Assembly: GCA_009767595.1 (NCBI GenBank)
Contig: VSDK01025611.1
Span: forward strand, 324,374-388,373
Length of the DNA stretch: 64,000 bases
Origin: Symbiodinium kawagutii
Lineage: Eukaryota; Sar; Dinophyceae; Suessiales; Symbiodiniaceae
Reading direction: 5' to 3'
Position numbers and translations under genes: made by a program. Numbering within the stretch: position 1 is the first letter of the stretch; the number at the start of each line of letters is the position of its first letter. This document shows positions 26,101-37,813 of the stretch, one piece after another. The notes below the pieces were generated by a model, which was not told the origin of the DNA, searched no databases, and saw nothing but the letters and a program-made list of their open reading frames with translations.

Positions 26101-29100
26101 AAAATCACCACCATGACTCTTTATGGTGTCGTGTCTTTTGTTCTGCTCTCTCTCCCTCTCTCTCTGAGGATCCTCGTTTCAGAAATTATGATAGCGCTTA
26201 GCATCATCAAAACTTAGTAGCTCACAGATTCCCTGCTAAACTTTCATTGTTTGTTGTTGGATATATGGTGGTCACCCATCTAATCCAAGTTAGCTGCTGG
26301 AAGCCACTCATCAAACATAGAAAAAAAACATGGCTATACTGACAACATGGGCCAGTCATGTGGCAGCAGCAGGATGACGTGATAATGCCAACATGGTCTT
26401 GTTTCATGACATTGCTCAAAAAATATGGAAGCAAACACATAATCATTCACCGACACTGAGTTGCTTTCCAAAGTTTGATGATCCAAGCATCGGACAGTAG
26501 TGTGGCATCAGTGTGACCACACATTTTACCATCCAACATCTGTACCATTCAGAATCATGTCTTGTTTACCCTCCGGCATGGATGGTGAAGTGAGCACTGC
26601 TCACAGAGCCAGAGCTATGCCAGGCTTGGGCCGAGACCCCTGTCTTTCCGTTTATCTCAGCCGTAGGTTGCCCAGCGAGCTGTGCATCTTCCATTCAAAA
26701 ATCAGCATCGAATGAACCATCCATGATGCCTGCTATGTGTTGTCACTTTGTCAAAGCGGCCCCGTGACAGCAGCAACATGGTACCTTCAAGCAACCATAC
26801 TGGGCTGAAACCAGATGATTCACCATGATGAATCATGATCACTCATTCTGAAGCATCGTTCATCAGCATCATGAAGCATCATGAACCATCCTCACTGGTC
26901 TGATCAACTATGATCAATCACGCTTAATTAGCATGAATCAACATCCAGCATCCATGAAGCACGATCACTCATCAACTCACCAACATGCATCAACCATCCT
27001 TGAGCATCACTCATCAGCTCAGCTCATCAACATATACACCAACCATACCCAACTTTTATCCAACCCTAATATGCCAACCATCTCCAACCATGATCAACTT
27101 ACAATCAGCTTACCAACATCTACCAACCCACCTTAACCCATGTCACCAAGCGCCCGCCAGCCCGTAAAGCCCAAGCCGCTGTGTCACTCGTGGACTCGTC
27201 GCCATCCACCGAAATGGCGTTGAAACTGGACGACGCGGTGGAGGACAGCAGCCGTTGCAGCTCATTGCGCGGCACATTGGCGTCGGTCATCAGGAAGCAG
27301 AGCATGGTGGCCATGTTGGGTTCGATCATGCCAGCACCTGGCAGGCTTGGCAGACCCAAGGTGGGGTCCCAGCTTCCTTGCTGGGGTATGGTTGGGATTG
27401 ATGGGAACTGATTATGGAAACCATAGATCAAAAACCCATGACTTTGCTAGTGAGCTAAGCCCGCATGCTAAATCAAAAACCCATAAGATCCTCAAAAATC
27501 CAATCCCGCACATCTTTTCCCCAAAAGAACGTCAGCACCCTGACGAAAACCACAGGCCAACAAAGAAACCCACAACCACGGACCTAAAAAGAAAATCACC
27601 CAACCCTTTGGCAACGTCCCAAGCCCAACAGCACCTTTGGCAATGCCCACCAGTCTTGCTCCATTGGGCAGCTCCCGGCAGCACAGCTTGGGATATCGAT
27701 CCGTGGTCATGATGCCCTGCGCGGCCGCCAGCGCGCCCGGCTCCGCAGCAAGGTCCTTGGCCTAAGCGTGAAGCCATGCCATCAGCAACGGTGATGCGCC
27801 CCATGGTTGATGAGTATATGATTGATGGCTGTAGTTGATGGTTGCAGGTGATGGCTGTAGTTTATTATAGGTATATATGTTTGATATGTGATGGGTTGAT
27901 AATTGATATCGTTGTAACTGGATCATTGTATCATCACGGATAGTTGATGGCTAGACATGATAAATGATTACTCCATCTCTTAGCACCTATATTGGTATAC
28001 TGCAAAGGCTCCCAACCACCCTCAACCACCCAACCCCCCAAGCTCTCACCCCCAACCAACCCCCAACCAACCCCCAACCTCCAACCAACCCCCAACCCCC
28101 CAACCCCCAACCACCCACCCCCTCCCCCCCCACCCGCNNNNNNNNNNNNNNNNNNNNNNNNNNNNNNNNNNNNNNNNNNNNNNNNNNNNNNNNNNNNNNN
28201 NNNNNNNNNNGCCGCCGCGAAAAGCCGCTCCGAGGCCGAGACGCCGCCGTCGGCGTCCGGGGGTGACACGTTGCCTCGGGGGTGAGGCGGTGGAGGGATG
28301 GGGAGGGGAGGGGGTTGGAGGTGGTTAGGGTTGGGTTGGTCCATGCTTAGGTCTAGAGTTTAGTCTATGGTTGGTTGATGGTTGGCCTATGGTTGGTTGA
28401 TGGTTGGTTTTTAGTGGGGTGTAGTTGGGTGGAGTTGGTTTTGTAAGTTGGGTTTAGTTGGCTTTTGGTTGGGGATGTAATGGGTTGTTTGATTTTGGTT
28501 GGTGGGGTTTCATGGAAAAGCCCTGCTGGTTGTTGGAGATAGTGAGTGAGGTTGGTTGAATCTAGTGAGTTGTGACTGGTTCATCAGACCTGCAACAATC
28601 AATGCACAGTCCGGGGGTAGATCACCAAACGTTGAACATGGGGGGGGTATTCCATCTGTCTCCAAGATGGCTACGTAATGATTTTTATAAGTCACATGCA
28701 GAATGATAATTGGGATCTATTCAAGACCGGTGGGTGATTCCATTCAAAACCACCCCGCCAACCTTATCCTAACTTCAAATGCATTGTCGATACGTTTCTC
28801 CAAATCAAACCAAATGTCGGTTGAAATCTTTTTTGATCATAAAGATCCGCGACATCACTATCACCTATACAAGTGCACTTGGTGATATCACCAGGGTGAG
28901 TGGCCTTGGAAGGTGAAATACCGCCGTAACTAACGATGTCTAAAACCATGGTGGATGCTTCCAGTGACCCGTCGCGGTGAATACAAGTGGCTGATTTTGT
29001 TGCTCACCATCACCTGTACCAGTAGAATCCAGTAGACATTCTTCCGGAGGTTGGAGTTGGCCAATGACAGCCTATGGTCCCTATCCTAAACAGGTTGCCT

Positions 29101-30573
29101 TCCCCAGCCCTTCCTATACCTCAGCAGGTTGCCTTCCTATCCCTTCCTTCCAGGAAATTTACTTCCCCTTAGTTGGCAACGTCACTGAGCTGCACTACCC
29201 TATAGTTATAACCTAAGCCACCAGGCCCAGGAGGGTCCCCTCCAAGTGGCTGATTTTGTTGTTCACCACGATGGCCTGGATGGGCTGTTTCTCAGCCATC
29301 CGCCTTCGTCCCAGCTTCACCGGGGCTCCCGGGAAGGCGTTGGAGGTGAAAACCGTGGCGACCTCCGGGGCTGGCGCTGCCATGGATCAAGGCATCACCT
29401 ATCACTGGTGGATTTTGCTGGGAGAATCTGGTGATTTTGACCTAATTTTTTTGGAGATCCACCCCATCCAGCGGCCTTGTCGGAAGCTTCGTCCAAGCAA
29501 ATCACCGTGAGCTTCATGGGTAGCTCACCCATCTCTTTGGCCTCCTCGGGGACGAACTTCAAGCTGCTGGTCCCTAAGCGAAATCCTCCGGCAGTGCATG
29601 CCAGGCAGCTGGTGAGGAACCATGGGAACTGATTCGGGCATGCCCCCTGGCGGGTGGGAAATGGTTCCTGTCACCATGGTTTGTAGCGTAACAAGTGGTG
29701 CCCCTGGAGTAAGTTGGTTGAGATTCGCCCGTTGACAAGCGCGCGTGATGTCAAACAGAATCCGTACACCCTAAAATATTAACCCAAGTGAAGAGTCACA
29801 GTATCACTTTGCAGAGCTGGAGCTATACAATTTCAAAATGGGGTTCTGAATGATGATCCTGGACTCCTGGTCAAGAGGTACTGTCGCTGCATGCATGAAA
29901 GTTGGCTTCAATGCAATGAGAGGTCCATGAACCTGGGTAAAAATAAGATCCCTTTTTCAGATTCATAGTGATAGTGTAAATATAATACTACACTTGAAAC
30001 ATTGTTGCACCAAGTTCCGCTACCGAAATCTCAGTAGCAAGGCATGCTGACAAGCCTACCAGCCACTCGCAGGATCCGTCCTTTCGGCAAAGCTTGTTGA
30101 GCTTCCAGGGATTTCAGATATTCTTCCTCCGAGGCAAACTCGCGGTCATCCTGCTGCCCTGGTATCCACTCAGCGCCAGTCATGGTACATCTGACGTACG
30201 ACCTGCCACGACAGCTGTGGCCGGACCGATGCCTCAATCTTCCAACGAACCTTGGTTTGATTCGCTGGGTTGGCTCCGGATGATGCTGGTTCTGACAGCT
30301 TGGAAACCCAACAAATATGCAGCATAACTAAGGGGCTAAGGGTTAGAAACCCATCACGAATCATCATGAATCATCATTTTTCACAATTTTTTCTAGCAAC
30401 AATTTCCTCTACATGTGGCCAACCACCCACCCAAAAATGCCCCAAAAAATGGCCCGAAAGCCGAGAAACCTGGCAGGTGTCACCAGTCTCGTCCCCAGGG
30501 CCACCACTGCCGCGACGGCAGACGTACGAAGCCCTTGCACTACTTTGGGGAGCTCCACTCCCTTAGGCAAGGC
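20130..30573 (-). CDS. argJ: Glutamate N-acetyltransferase / ornithine acetyltransferase (ArgJ), about 13 exons
   Basis: Bifunctional arginine-biosynthesis enzyme moving the acetyl group between acetylornithine and glutamate, probably in an organelle. Minus-strand exons: 30573-30484 (possible leader), 30150-30081 (EAQQALPKG), 29585-29473 ([15 protein letters not shown]), 29362-29251 ([23 protein letters not shown]), 28274 into the N gap ([19 protein letters not shown]), 27761-27635 ([13 protein letters not shown]), 27337-27177 ([29 protein letters not shown]), 25033-24860 ([12 protein letters not shown]), 24109-24070 ([14 protein letters not shown]), 23070-22972 ([14 protein letters not shown]), 22573-22454 (IFEDGQF, LSDHLK), 21894-21818, 20189-20130 ([15 protein letters not shown] then TGA). 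All joins keep phase. The NMATML autocleavage site with its nucleophilic Thr is intact. The expected STGVIG region is missing and should lie in the gap. GC donors follow 29473, 29251, 27177, 24860 and 22972; GA donors follow 30081, 24070 and 22454. Confidence 0.93.
21481..21545. repeat. Family A inverted-repeat element, compact copy
   Basis: tggcggtttctcaaaacagg ... gaatccc facing gggataatttggggctacc. Lies in an argJ intron near the 3' end. Confidence 0.5.
22239..22254. repeat. (CT)n dinucleotide tract
   Basis: Eight CT units in an argJ intron. On the minus strand it sits between exons 22454 and 21894. Similar CT-rich tracts occur at 14961-14995, 26144-26163 and 39691-39720. Confidence 0.85.
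27996..28137. repeat. C-rich CAACCCCC-type low-complexity run next to the assembly gap
   Basis: Top strand is built of variations of ccaacc and ccccc (for example ccaaccaacccccaacc) and stops at the run of N. After the gap, about 28300-28510, the top strand becomes G-rich (ggttgg, ggttgatggttgg), roughly the reverse complement. It lies in the argJ intron after the exon that enters the gap. Confidence 0.8.
28138..28210. other. Assembly gap (run of N) inside argJ
   Basis: 73 N. The exon on the right edge (28274-28211) reads [19 protein letters not shown] then AA and runs into the gap. The next exon (27761) starts some 50-60 residues further along ArgJ. At least one exon or exon part, including the STGVIG motif, is therefore hidden; the true gap length is unknown. 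Confidence 0.97.
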
Positions 30574-30725
30574 CTGAGCTGGGCACAGCAATGGCTTGGA
30601 GAAAGGAGAAGTGTACCTGGTGGCCCGTGGTTGTGGATGATGATGATGGCCAATGGATAATTATAACTCTTGGGTAGCTGAAGGATATAGCAACCCACAA
30701 AGGAAGTATACACCGGTGCAATGGT

Positions 30726-30726
<1 letters not shown>

Positions 30727-30770
<44 letters not shown>

Positions 30771-30771
30771 C
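30727..30771. repeat. (GAT)n trinucleotide tract
   Basis: About 14 atg/gat units, ending in gacgatgatgacgac. Lies upstream of the first recognised argJ exon, inside the large dynein intron. Confidence 0.95.
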
Positions 30772-32111
30772 GATGATGACGACGTATCATCAATCCTACC
30801 TTGACTGATGGTGGCTGTCAGTTTCAAACCACGATCCAAGTTTGAACTTGCCGCTGTTCATCTTCGAGGTTCCCAAATAGCATGGATGATTCATGCAGCG
30901 AGGATCTAGGGGTCTTTCGAAAATGGTGAAGCTTGGTGCAGCTGCCCAGGTACTACACCCATCCACACCCTATGGTGTCTCCGGCTCGGAAATTCATTCT
31001 ACTTAGTCACAGATCTTCAACAAATCAATCATTCCGGTTCACTGCACCCTCCTGCTGGTTCAATCCATGAATTTACCAAGAACTAGTTGGAGATCAACTC
31101 TGCTACTACATCAAAATCACCTCTTGGTATGAATGATGGTCACAGGGTGGGGGCCCCAAACGTTCACTACGTTGGTTTACAGCTGGGGTAACTGCCTTTC
31201 GAATGGTGGATACAACTATGTAACTATAGTTCATTGGCTTTGAAACCAACTTATAACCAGGGGCCTCAGCAAGTAACAAACAGTACCAGCTACAGGGTTT
31301 TTGGCCAAACTCATCTTGCTGCCATGCTGCTTTCAGGGCTCCTGTGGCACGGTGGTGATGGTTGCCTACCTGATGGTTTCCCTCTGCAAAGTGTGATGAT
31401 GCTTTCATGCCAACATCCTGCAAGCTACGCCCAATTCAAATAGCTATAACCTCTGGTGATCCAACAAAATCTTGTGATTACCATTGGTCATCAAGGGTGT
31501 TGGTTGTGAACCCCTGCTATGAGCCAGTAATGACCAGAATCAACCATGAATCAAATGGATCCCCTGGCACTCCACCGCCACGAAAACAATGGTTGATCCT
31601 TTGTGGCAGGTTAGTTAAATAATTGTTACAGTAAAAAATCGTCAGAAAACATGCTTTTTAGAAACAACCACAATTAAAAACAAGGGCTGTGGTAAAGCCA
31701 TCAATGGTGGGTTAAACCAAAAAAACATCATAACCCTTGATGGCTAAGTTGATTTGTTCAACCGGTGGACCAGCCATTTTCAGTTCTGAGTGCTGGAGAT
31801 CAAGCAGGCTCGGCGCAACATCTGCCAACACGTGCCATGGGCCATGACTGATGGGGGTCACGAGTTGTAAGGGAGAGAGGTACAAGTTAAGCAGGTACAG
31901 AGTGGTACCCCCTGGTTATAAGCCACCTAAGTGTAGCTACATCTTCTATAACTGGTGCTTACCCTAGTGAGAAGCCACGCTAAGTGGGGGGCACCACCCT
32001 GTAAATGATCTACAAATTGCCATGAAACACCCATTTTCGAACCAAAAAGGAAGAGGGCGTGAATCGTTTCTCTCCGCTAAAGTCATGGCATGTGATAGCT
32101 GAGCAAACTAA

Positions 32112-32175
<64 letters not shown>

Positions 32176-32185
32176 CTTGTTGTTG
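32112..32185. repeat. (TTG)n trinucleotide tract
   Basis: More than 20 TTG units from about 32112, with a few substitutions at the right end (ttcttg, ctgctg). Would encode poly-Gln, poly-Val or poly-Thr, but has no splice context. Confidence 0.95.
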
Positions 32186-33506
32186 TTGCTGCTGATCCTG
32201 AAGTTGTTGATGGATGGCGGTGCTGTTGCGTAAATTCACATGAGAGCAGCACCTCAATTGCTTGAGAAAAAAAGATCCCAGTTGTGCACTCCCACGGGTG
32301 CAACATATCCATCGCGAGCATGTTGCACTGCCACACGGGCCAGCCATCTGAACGTTGTTCTACGCCGGGGCTTGGCTTCCCTCCAGCATACTGTTTTCCC
32401 ATCACAACTTGACAACTGACGCTGCCCCCCGCAACCTCGATTCAACGAAGCACATCCAGCAGGTGTGAGGCTCATAGGGCCCACTCGTTCCATCGTGCGT
32501 TGATGAAGCGGCGCGTTCAGGATCCGGCGACTACCGAAGAAATGCCAGCAACAAACATCTCAGCTTGCAGAAGGCTTGGTGAGTGGCTCTGCTGGTTGCT
32601 AGTTCCAACATGTTCCGACCATGAGAATCATGAGAACCAATGAGTAGATAACAATAGCTCCAGCCAGCAACCAACCCAAGCTTGAAGCAACCAATGAATA
32701 ACCATGGTTGCAGGTTGCAGCGGAGGTCATGATTGATACACTCTATGAACATCCCCTCGAAACCAGGTTCTAGAAGCAGCAGTTGAGAGACGCAGCAAGA
32801 CTCACTACCTCATGGTTCATCAGGGTTGGGAACGAGACCATGACTGTTGAGAAAGGAGTAGCTGGAACCCAACACACCACGCGCAACGAAGTTCGATACC
32901 AGTCCGACCAAAGTGATCATCTGAGGCGTCCGCAGGGCCACCTGTGCAATGTACTTGTCCTTGGCAGCAATGAGCGCGGAAAGCTGCCACCTCCAACCCC
33001 TCAATAGAAGCAACCCGCAACTTGGTGGCATCCCCTGCTATGGCCGAAACATTTGAGGATATCTCATGCAAATTCATCACTCCAAAAAGCTCGAACTCAA
33101 CATGGATTGGTGGCATCAAACTTCCGCTGAACCCATGACTACCTGGTGCTGGAAACCAAGCAAGTGATTAGCTTCTCAACTACCTCAGCTCCCACCTACG
33201 ATGTATCTGAAACAGCTCAGCCGGGGAGCTTAACCACCTCTGAGCCCCAACTCCCCCATGGTGCTGAGTGACCAACTACCCCGCTACCGATGATGCAAGC
33301 AAACTGACCGAATCTTGAACTTACCATCTGCTGGGGAAGTAAAGCACACCATATCAAATGTTGTCGATTTTCAACCTCTGGGTGAGTTCGACTTATGGTA
33401 AACAGCAAGCAGCTCAGCTTGGTTAGCCTCAAACCAATCCCAATCTGCCAATTCCTGAGTTCCGGCACTGCAAAAACTTCGATGGACTGGCCGGCACCGA
33501 CATTAC

Positions 33507-33632
33507 CTGAAGTGCCGTGACGTGACGAAATTTCACCATGATTGGTTCTATGTCAGGCGCGGGTGGGAGGCAGAAACTGCTGAGCGAATCATCTTCCAGG
33601 GTCCGGTTGCCACCAAATGTCAACTTCCAAGC
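33507..33632 (-). CDS. Well-bounded exon of an unidentified gene
   Basis: A 126-nt exon of exactly 42 codons, phase 0 to 0. It starts after TAG|G (polypyrimidine upstream) and ends before a GTAATG donor. The protein reads AWKLTFGGNRTLEDDSLSSF, then CLPPAPDIEP and MVKFRHVTALQ. I do not recognise the family and it does not match dynein or ArgJ. It lies between dynein exon 34595-34550 and argJ, so it may belong to argJ's 5' part or to a further gene inside the dynein locus. Confidence 0.5.
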
Positions 33633-34334
33633 CTATTTCTGAGATTGCCTACCAAACAGCAGAACCACTGTGAAGGGAGATGTGCTGGTCTTACTCACAG
33701 TGGCGCAGGACCCATGTCATCAGGATCACATGTCAACCATCGTTCTTCGGATCATTCTATGCACTTACTAATCATGAACTCAACTATTCCACACAACCCG
33801 TGGATCAATCAACATTCACAAGGGTATAAATGACACTTAAGAACAATAGCTGTTGACATGATTGACCCAGGCAGATTATGACATCCTGGCTATTGAGCTC
33901 GACTTGACCATGCAGAGCTACTCATTTACCCTATTATAGCTGGTTTATTTATAGTGGATATGCCGTAATATGCCGTAATTTATCAAAATCAACCGCTGAC
34001 ATGATGAATAAGATTCACTGATCACAGCATAAGCATGATCTCATAAGCATTCCATCATGATCCATAAATACTATGCAGAAACAACTACAATCCTAATCAT
34101 CATCAGTTACTAACCATGGCCACCAAAAAGTGACAACCCCCAGGGATAGTGTGAGGAATTTATATCTGGCCAAAATTCAATGACTCGTTGACTACCATGC
34201 TATAAGCCATATCGAGTAAACATACCCTGACCATTTCTCCATATTTTTCAAGCCCCTTGCCGAAGCGCAGGGCGGGTCAAGAGCTGGCACTCAAAACCCG
34301 GAAAATGAAAGTATGTAAGTTCTCATCTACTGTT

Positions 34335-34545
34335 TGGTTCCTAAGTGATCCCTTAAAAGTTCCTGGGTGTTTTGCAGGGTGTTCCTGGTTAGAATTATGA
34401 TCCCTCAGGAATTTTTAAGGGATCCCCCAGTAACTACCAGGAAGAGAGTTCCTAACCAGGAACTCCCAGGAATTCCAAGGGTCATAGTTCAACTAACATT
34501 GGAGTTCCCTCGACTAAAAGGAACTCTGATCAATGGTCCCTGGGG
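34335..34545. repeat. Palindromic element built of GTTCCTGG/CCAGGAAC units
   Basis: Contains gttcctgggtg, gttcctggttagaat, aagggatccccc, ctaaccaggaactcccagg and aattccaagggtcat, which pair with one another in reverse complement across about 200 bp. Non-coding. On the minus strand it directly follows dynein exon 34595-34550. Confidence 0.6.
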
Positions 34546-34549
34546 GTGC

Positions 34550-37500
34550 CGAGGTCTCCGGCCACACTCGTTGGCGGCCCGCCGGCAGTCGCGGCCTCGG
34601 GGTTCCCCAGGGGAACCAGGTGCTTGGGAGCTGATGGAATGATGTGAAGGAGCTTCATTCTAACAATTGTTTGAACTGATGGATAGAACATATTTTACAT
34701 ACAGTCCACTATAATAGCTTGAAGGAGTTATTCATTATAATAGCTGATGCATCGATGATCATGTATACTTGTTAGGGATTAAAATGATTGGTTGAAGGTA
34801 ATAACGAACAATTATCAGGGATATACCAACTAGATAAAGTGGTTTCTCAAGCCATAGGTAAAACATCACCAAAGAATCATAAGCTGATGGATTTGTATTG
34901 ATTGATGTATTTTGATGGTTCATGGGCAGAGTGATTTATATTTGAAGTCGATATTGATCATGTGAATTCGTTTGAATTAATCATGTTGATTGATGGGGTC
35001 TGGATCATGGGGTGGAGAGTGGAAATTGTTCATAAAATGGGATTACAATCTCGATAGTATCAATACTTCTGCTAGTCAATTTGGTTCTTGAAACTGATGA
35101 TGGTTGATCATAACTAATTTGATTAGAAGTAAGAAAGCTGATATGATGAATCACTGTGTTTTTTGATGCTGATGATGGATGATAATGGCAAGTGATGGAT
35201 AATAAGAGCTCAAATGGTTTGTTGATAATGACTGGTTGATGATGGCAAATGGTGGTAGAAACAATGATTCACAAGTGTGGCTAATGTAACAATGGCTGAT
35301 GATCATGACTGATGAAGTTGTTGTTGAAACCAACGGACCTCAATATGGCTACTAACAAATAATATTGAAATGAGTAGTTCAAATTACAAAGAGATTATAT
35401 TCAAGATAACAGACCATAATTCAAACTTACCGATGGCTAGTTGGTGATCAACCCATCCGGAAGCAATGATTGTCATTAACCACAATCAATCGACCAAGGT
35501 TGTGAGCTAAGTGAACCATCATAGAATACACACAGTCAACCATCAATAACGACCATCAGTCACCAACAATCATCAGTCATCATCAATCATCATCAAACAT
35601 CATCAAACATCATCAAAAATCATCAGTCATCATCAATCATCATCAGTCATCATCAATCATCATCAATCATCATCAGTCATCATCAGTCATCATCAATCAT
35701 CATCAGTAATCATCAATCATCACCAACAATTAATCACCATGAATCACCAATAATAATCACCAATCAGCATCCATCATCACCAACAATCAGTAATTCAATC
35801 ATCAACCATCACCAATCAGTCATAAAAAATCAATGGAAAACTCGGCAGTTTCATCCCCCGCCATTCCTCCCCCCCTCTCGGACCCCCTGACGAACGCTTC
35901 GCTGCATCTCAGCCTCCAAGTTCTGCAGCCACTCCTGGCGCTGCACCGGGCCGTTGCCCAAGGCACATCCCAGGTGCCCCGGCGGAATCGCCGCGCACCT
36001 CGATGTTGCCGTGGGCCGTCACCGGGCCCTGCAACAGCACCTTTTCTTCATCCTTTCCGGCTACGCCTGGGAAACTTGGATGGATCTTTGATGGTTAGGT
36101 GAGGGTTAGGTGGTGATGGTTAGGTGGTGAGTGAGGGATGTGGTGATGATTAGGCGATGGTTGGCTAATGCGGCTAATGATGAACTATGACCAGTGCTGG
36201 AGATGCCCTTGATGGTTGCTGATGGTGGGTGATGGTTCAGTGATGATTAGGTGGTGATGGGTGATGAACTATCGAAGGTGACTATATTAGATGGTTGATC
36301 ATAGCATGGTTGAGTAGTGATTGCAGAACTTTTCTGGTTCAAACATCGGCTGAAACCATCTAACGCATGTCCGTCTGAGAAAGCTCGTTGATTTGTCCTA
36401 CTTGAATGTGCATCCCCACTTAGGCGGTGATACGTGGCCATGATTATTTACAAGCTACATGTAAATCGATATAGATCGTATAACCCACTTAATCATGGTA
36501 GTTCCTCATCATGATTACTAACCCGTTGTTTACTGGTTAATTAAGAGCTTCCTGATAATGGTGATCAACCATGGTCATATCCCGAGTATTGTTGGTTCTT
36601 GCTGGTGATTCAGTATGCCCAATGGCAAATGGCCACTTTTGGAAATCTATGGCCGTACCCCAGCTGCACATCCAATCGTTTTCTCGTCACCCAAACAGGG
36701 CCATGTGCCAGCTTCCCCTGTGTGCGTGACACCGTCCACCCTTCAACTCTTTAATCCCACTCGGGAACCACGAAGCTAAGCCGAACGTATGTCTGGTTGG
36801 TGGATGAACCACCCAGCTGAAAAATATTAGTAAACCAAGCATCCCAAGTGTTGGGGGGAAAAATCTTTGAAACGCGCCAAATATGAGCTCACATATAGGC
36901 ACACCCGACCCCCCAACCCTCTAGCCATGGCTTACTGGCTGAGCTAACAAATGGAAGGCCCACCATACGGGTTTGTCTGTACATTGTGCCTACTAACTAT
37001 CCAAAAAACGCCATTGAACCGCCAGTTTTGGGGGCAAAGCATTTTTCAACAAAGCCATATCCAATGTAGTGATGTTCTAAGGTAGTGCACCTGGAAGTGT
37101 CGTGGGTGACTCACTTGAACATCTCCAGTTGACAACCACTATGGCTTTGCGCAGCCCAGAGTGACGCCAACGCACTGTGGCACGCTGAAACTGAGGTGTC
37201 AGCTCTTGATTTGAGTGATCTTGCGACTCTTGTCAAACCTCAGTGGGTGGTCTTGGCCGCAGAGTGTGTCTGAAATTCGGGGACCCCTGGATCATCTCTC
37301 TCCAGCTAGGCCAGGCTGAAGGTGGGAATCTACATGGATCATCTAAAACCCATTGTTTGGGGATGATTTGTCAAAGCTCATCGTTCGAACACAACGAGCT
37401 CTCCCGCTGCGGAGCTTTCGTTGACGCGTGGTGGCGACATTGGCTGCTGGGTTGGTTGGCAGCTGGGTTGGGTTTGCCGGGTTGGGGTTGGCTGATGGGT

Positions 37501-37745
37501 CGTGTCCGATGGGGTTTTGAGCGTTGGGGCGCCATCCACTGATATAAATCAAGTGGATTCCCAGCTATCATCGGTCTCATAATCAATCGCCTTGATTGGC
37601 GATTCATGGATTTCCATTTCCATGGTGGTTGAACGCATTTATTGCAAAATAATTGTAGGGAACATTGAATCAAATAATATGATTATGAATGATGATGGCT
37701 GATGGATGATGGATGATAATGATGGATGATGGATGATGGCGGTGA

Positions 37746-37813
<68 letters not shown>

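Larger units (their letters stand above)
30574..33506. other. Region upstream of argJ with weak exon candidates
   Basis: Contains the (GAT)n tract at 30727-30771 and the (TTG)n tract at 32112-32185. Open minus-strand pieces occur at about 31420-31370 (VGMKASSHFAEGNHQ before a GTAGGC donor) and 33050-32830 (WQLSALIAAKDKYIAQVALR). Their start phases do not fit each other or the exon at 33632, and no family is recognised. They could be the 5' part of argJ, another gene, or chance. Confidence 0.3.

Noticed and set aside
27996-28137. Telomere-like repeat
   Set aside because: CCAACCCC variations do not match the TTTAGGG-type repeat known from dinoflagellates and are irregular.
32010-32405. Poly-Thr, poly-Gln and poly-Val open frames
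   Set aside because: Produced by the (TTG)n tract in all frames.
35563-35815. CRISPR-like array of short repeats
   Set aside because: Units are about 10 bp with no unique spacers; a eukaryotic minisatellite.
36700-36790. tRNA- or 5S-rRNA-like feature
   Set aside because: Some G/C-rich boxes, but no cloverleaf or 5S internal control region could be laid out.
37390-37420. SNDEL peptide resembling the dynein linker FLSNDELL motif
   Set aside because: That part of the linker is already supplied, in phase, by exon 39015-38960 (RFFFTSDPVLLKIL).
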